From Sulfidibacterium sp964473895 (lineage in GTDB: Bacteria; Bacteroidota; Bacteroidia; Bacteroidales; F082), in contig CAYYRE010000026.1 of NCBI GenBank assembly GCA_964473895.1, forward strand, positions 1-24,177: 24,177 nt of DNA, read 5' to 3'. Positions 22,537-24,177 of the stretch are shown piece by piece (positions within the stretch are counted from its first letter, which is position 1; each line of letters begins with the position of its first letter). The translations under genes and the position numbers were made by a program. The notes beneath the pieces were generated by a model, which was given only the letters and a program-made list of their open reading frames with translations, was not told the DNA's origin and did not search any database.

Positions 22537-24042
22537 ATGAAACATTTTAGATTACTTAAACTGTTTGCCATTGCCGCACTGACCACGGCTGTTGTGGCCA
22601 GTTGTAACAAAGCACCGGCTCCTGTAAACGGCGACGACAATGCGCCTCAGGAAGTAACCTTTTCGAGTCCTTTAGCTCAAAAAACCGGCAACAAAGTGGC
22701 CGGAACCATCAACGGATTGAAAAGCAGTGAGGCCAACAACGATGAGTTGAAAGCCAGCTATGCAGAAATTGTGATTGACGGGACAACGTACACTCCCGAA
22801 GTGTATTATCTGGATGGGGTAGCCTATACCCAAGCGATCAAGCTGACCCCCGGCAACCATACCATTTCTGAATTTATGTTGATGAATGACAACAACACTC
22901 CTGATGACAACAGCGATGATGTGATTGTGAGTGCTGCACCGAAAGCCAATTCTCCTTATGCCGCCTTCGTGAACCACCCGCTGGATTACGACATCACGGT
23001 AACCGCCTTTCACAAAAACCAGGTAGACATCGAAGTTTTGAAATTTACGCCTCAGGAATACACAGCTTTTGGTTTCGACTGGTTTACCATGTCGCAAACG
23101 ACAGTGCGTGAACAGGTATTCTTTGGAGACATCAGCGTGAAACATCCTTCGGATTATGCCGGTTCGCTCTATGCCCAGCAAAGCAATGGGTTGCAAGTTG
23201 ACATGCCTGCCATTTTCAAAATCAAAGTTTACCGCAACGGCGCATTCCTGGTTTCGTACGACAACGAAGCCAACCTGGGCGAAGGAGATGTATTGCATGT
23301 GGCCTATCCCGACAATGCCAATACCACCGATCATTTTCGCTTTGATTTATACATTTATGTAAAAATAGGCGATACATTCGGTTACAAAAAATTCTATTCC
23401 TGGACCTTTGATGATGACCAGAAAATTCCTGCCGGCAGTGATGGTGTGGTTGATTTTGTTTTGGGTAATTCCAACGCCACCCAACCCGATCTGCTGCTGC
23501 CCCCTTACATGAACCTGCCGGAGAGCTGTACGTATAAGATTGTAGGAAATTACGGTCCCGGATCACTTGGCGGCTATGTGGATGCCAAACTAACCAACGT
23601 AGGCAACGGATACGATTTTACCAACGGAACCTATGCTTCCTATTGTGCCGACAAAGATGTAACCATCAACGTAAACCATGCTTACGATATGGATGTATAT
23701 AGCTCACTGTATCCGAATCTTTTACCCGCTTTTGCAGCTCAACCTGACAAATGGGCACGTGTCAACTGGCTGTTTAATCACTTGGACAACTATCCGAACC
23801 ACACCTGGGGCGAATTGCAAGGAGCCATTTGGTTTATTATGAACAACTGGGATGGTCATGCCGAAGGCGGTGTTCCGGCTGCCGATGCCGTTGCCCATCA
23901 AATGGCCAACGATTCGCAAAGCCATACCGATTTTACTCCGTTGCCGGGCGGTTGGGCTGCCGTGATTTTTGTTCCTCATGGTACCGATCCCAACCAGGGA
24001 ACCGCCAACCTGCAAACCATGTTTGTCCAAGTTGACCCGTGA
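22537..24042 (+). CDS. Lipoprotein with thioester-domain-like C-terminus, paralogue 2
   Basis: A 501-residue lipoprotein; the signal ends in VVASC with lipid-carrying Cys23, followed by an acidic, proline-rich spacer. The beta-rich region (about 75-312) aligns with the upstream paralogue: YTQAIKLTPGNHTI, then an Asp/Asn-rich segment DNNTPDDNSDD that may bind calcium, KHPSDYAGSLYAQQSNGLQ, DMPAIFKIKVYRNG and TDHFRFDLYIY. The C-terminal domain (about 325-482) has GTYASYCADKD with Cys370, VNWLFNHLDNYP and ELQGAIWFI with Gln428, the order seen in Cys-Gln thioester adhesin domains. The Cys-to-Gln distance, 58 residues, equals that of the paralogue. Cys331 is also conserved, so a disulphide cannot be excluded. 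It has its own upstream regulatory region and ends at a strong terminator. Confidence 0.82.
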   Translation: MKHFRLLKLFAIAALTTAVVASCNKAPAPVNGDDNAPQEVTFSSPLAQKTGNKVAGTINGLKSSEANNDELKASYAEIVIDGTTYTPEVYYLDGVAYTQAIKLTPGNHTISEFMLMNDNNTPDDNSDDVIVSAAPKANSPYAAFVNHPLDYDITVTAFHKNQVDIEVLKFTPQEYTAFGFDWFTMSQTTVREQVFFGDISVKHPSDYAGSLYAQQSNGLQVDMPAIFKIKVYRNGAFLVSYDNEANLGEGDVLHVAYPDNANTTDHFRFDLYIYVKIGDTFGYKKFYSWTFDDDQKIPAGSDGVVDFVLGNSNATQPDLLLPPYMNLPESCTYKIVGNYGPGSLGGYVDAKLTNVGNGYDFTNGTYASYCADKDVTINVNHAYDMDVYSSLYPNLLPAFAAQPDKWARVNWLFNHLDNYPNHTWGELQGAIWFIMNNWDGHAEGGVPAADAVAHQMANDSQSHTDFTPLPGGWAAVIFVPHGTDPNQGTANLQTMFVQVDP

Positions 24043-24064
24043 TAACCGGTTTTTTTAAATGGCA

Positions 24065-24101
24065 AAAAAACGCTTTTCCCAAAATGGGAAAAGCGTTTTT
24101 T
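24065..24101 (+). terminator. Intrinsic terminator containing the palindrome motif
   Basis: A 17-bp stem (24065-24081 with 24085-24101) closed by a three-base loop and followed by a T-rich tract, 22 bases after the stop of the last lipoprotein gene. Its upper part is TTCCCAAAATGGGAA (24076-24090), the reverse complement of the palindrome at 18508 and 22349. Confidence 0.92.
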
Positions 24102-24107
24102 CTTTTT

Positions 24108-24177
24108 CTAAGAGACAGCCTTGAGCGCCGGATGCGGCAGGGAGCGAAGCGGCAGCTCGCCGTGGCCGGGCCGGAGG
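24108..24177 (-). other. GC-rich window end with a possible partial reading frame
   Basis: The last 57 bases are about 77 percent G+C, far above the rest of the window. On the minus strand an open frame enters from beyond the window and ends at TAG (24108-24110); its last residues are LPLRSLPHPALKAVS. It could be the C-terminus of a gene from a mobile or foreign element, or an assembly artefact. It is too short to identify. Confidence 0.25.

Overview
The window looks like a chromosomal segment from a Bacteroidota bacterium, most likely Bacteroidales or a close relative. Several genes are preceded by the Bacteroidota -7 promoter box TAnnTTTG, and there are few Shine-Dalgarno sites. The gene content fits too: SusC-type TonB-dependent receptors with an N-terminal carboxypeptidase-regulatory-like domain, DUF4294, a LruC-domain lipoprotein and pyruvate phosphate dikinase. 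No rRNA, tRNA, CRISPR array, insertion sequence or phage gene was found.

Positions 1-9500 are mostly metabolism and housekeeping. Methylglyoxal synthase overlaps a small SRPBCC protein. On the minus strand, reading from 5109 down, are a lysine-ketoglutarate reductase, a saccharopine dehydrogenase, a TerB/DnaJ membrane co-chaperone and a DUF4294 protein. The first two are the two halves of the eukaryotic bifunctional lysine-degrading enzyme (AASS), split into adjacent genes. Divergent from them is pyruvate phosphate dikinase. It ends at a strong terminator, facing an exported phospholipase D-fold protein that resembles animal PLD3/PLD4.

Positions 9500-18411 appear to centre on flavins. A large FAD-dependent oxidoreductase is followed by a textbook FMN riboswitch with its own promoter and an intrinsic terminator. 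The riboswitch leads into a TonB-dependent receptor, so that receptor is probably an outer-membrane flavin importer. A paralogous receptor follows, then a lipoprotein nucleotide pyrophosphatase/phosphodiesterase whose family can cleave dinucleotides such as FAD. Together they suggest a surface flavin-salvage locus. The riboswitch link to the first receptor is strong; the roles of the second receptor and the phosphodiesterase are inferred from position.

Positions 18412-24177 hold the least familiar part: three large lipoprotein genes. The first has a LruC domain. The other two are paralogues whose C-terminal domains carry a Cys and a Gln exactly 58 residues apart, in contexts like the thioester-forming domains of Gram-positive covalent adhesins (YC.D and LQGA.W). 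Four copies of a 15-bp palindrome, TTCCC-N5-GGGAA, lie only in the intergenic DNA of this cluster, two of them as a close pair directly upstream of a -7 box. This is the best candidate for an undescribed system: a co-regulated set of surface lipoproteins, two with possible covalent-attachment chemistry. The last ~57 bp are abruptly GC-rich and may be a different element or an assembly edge.
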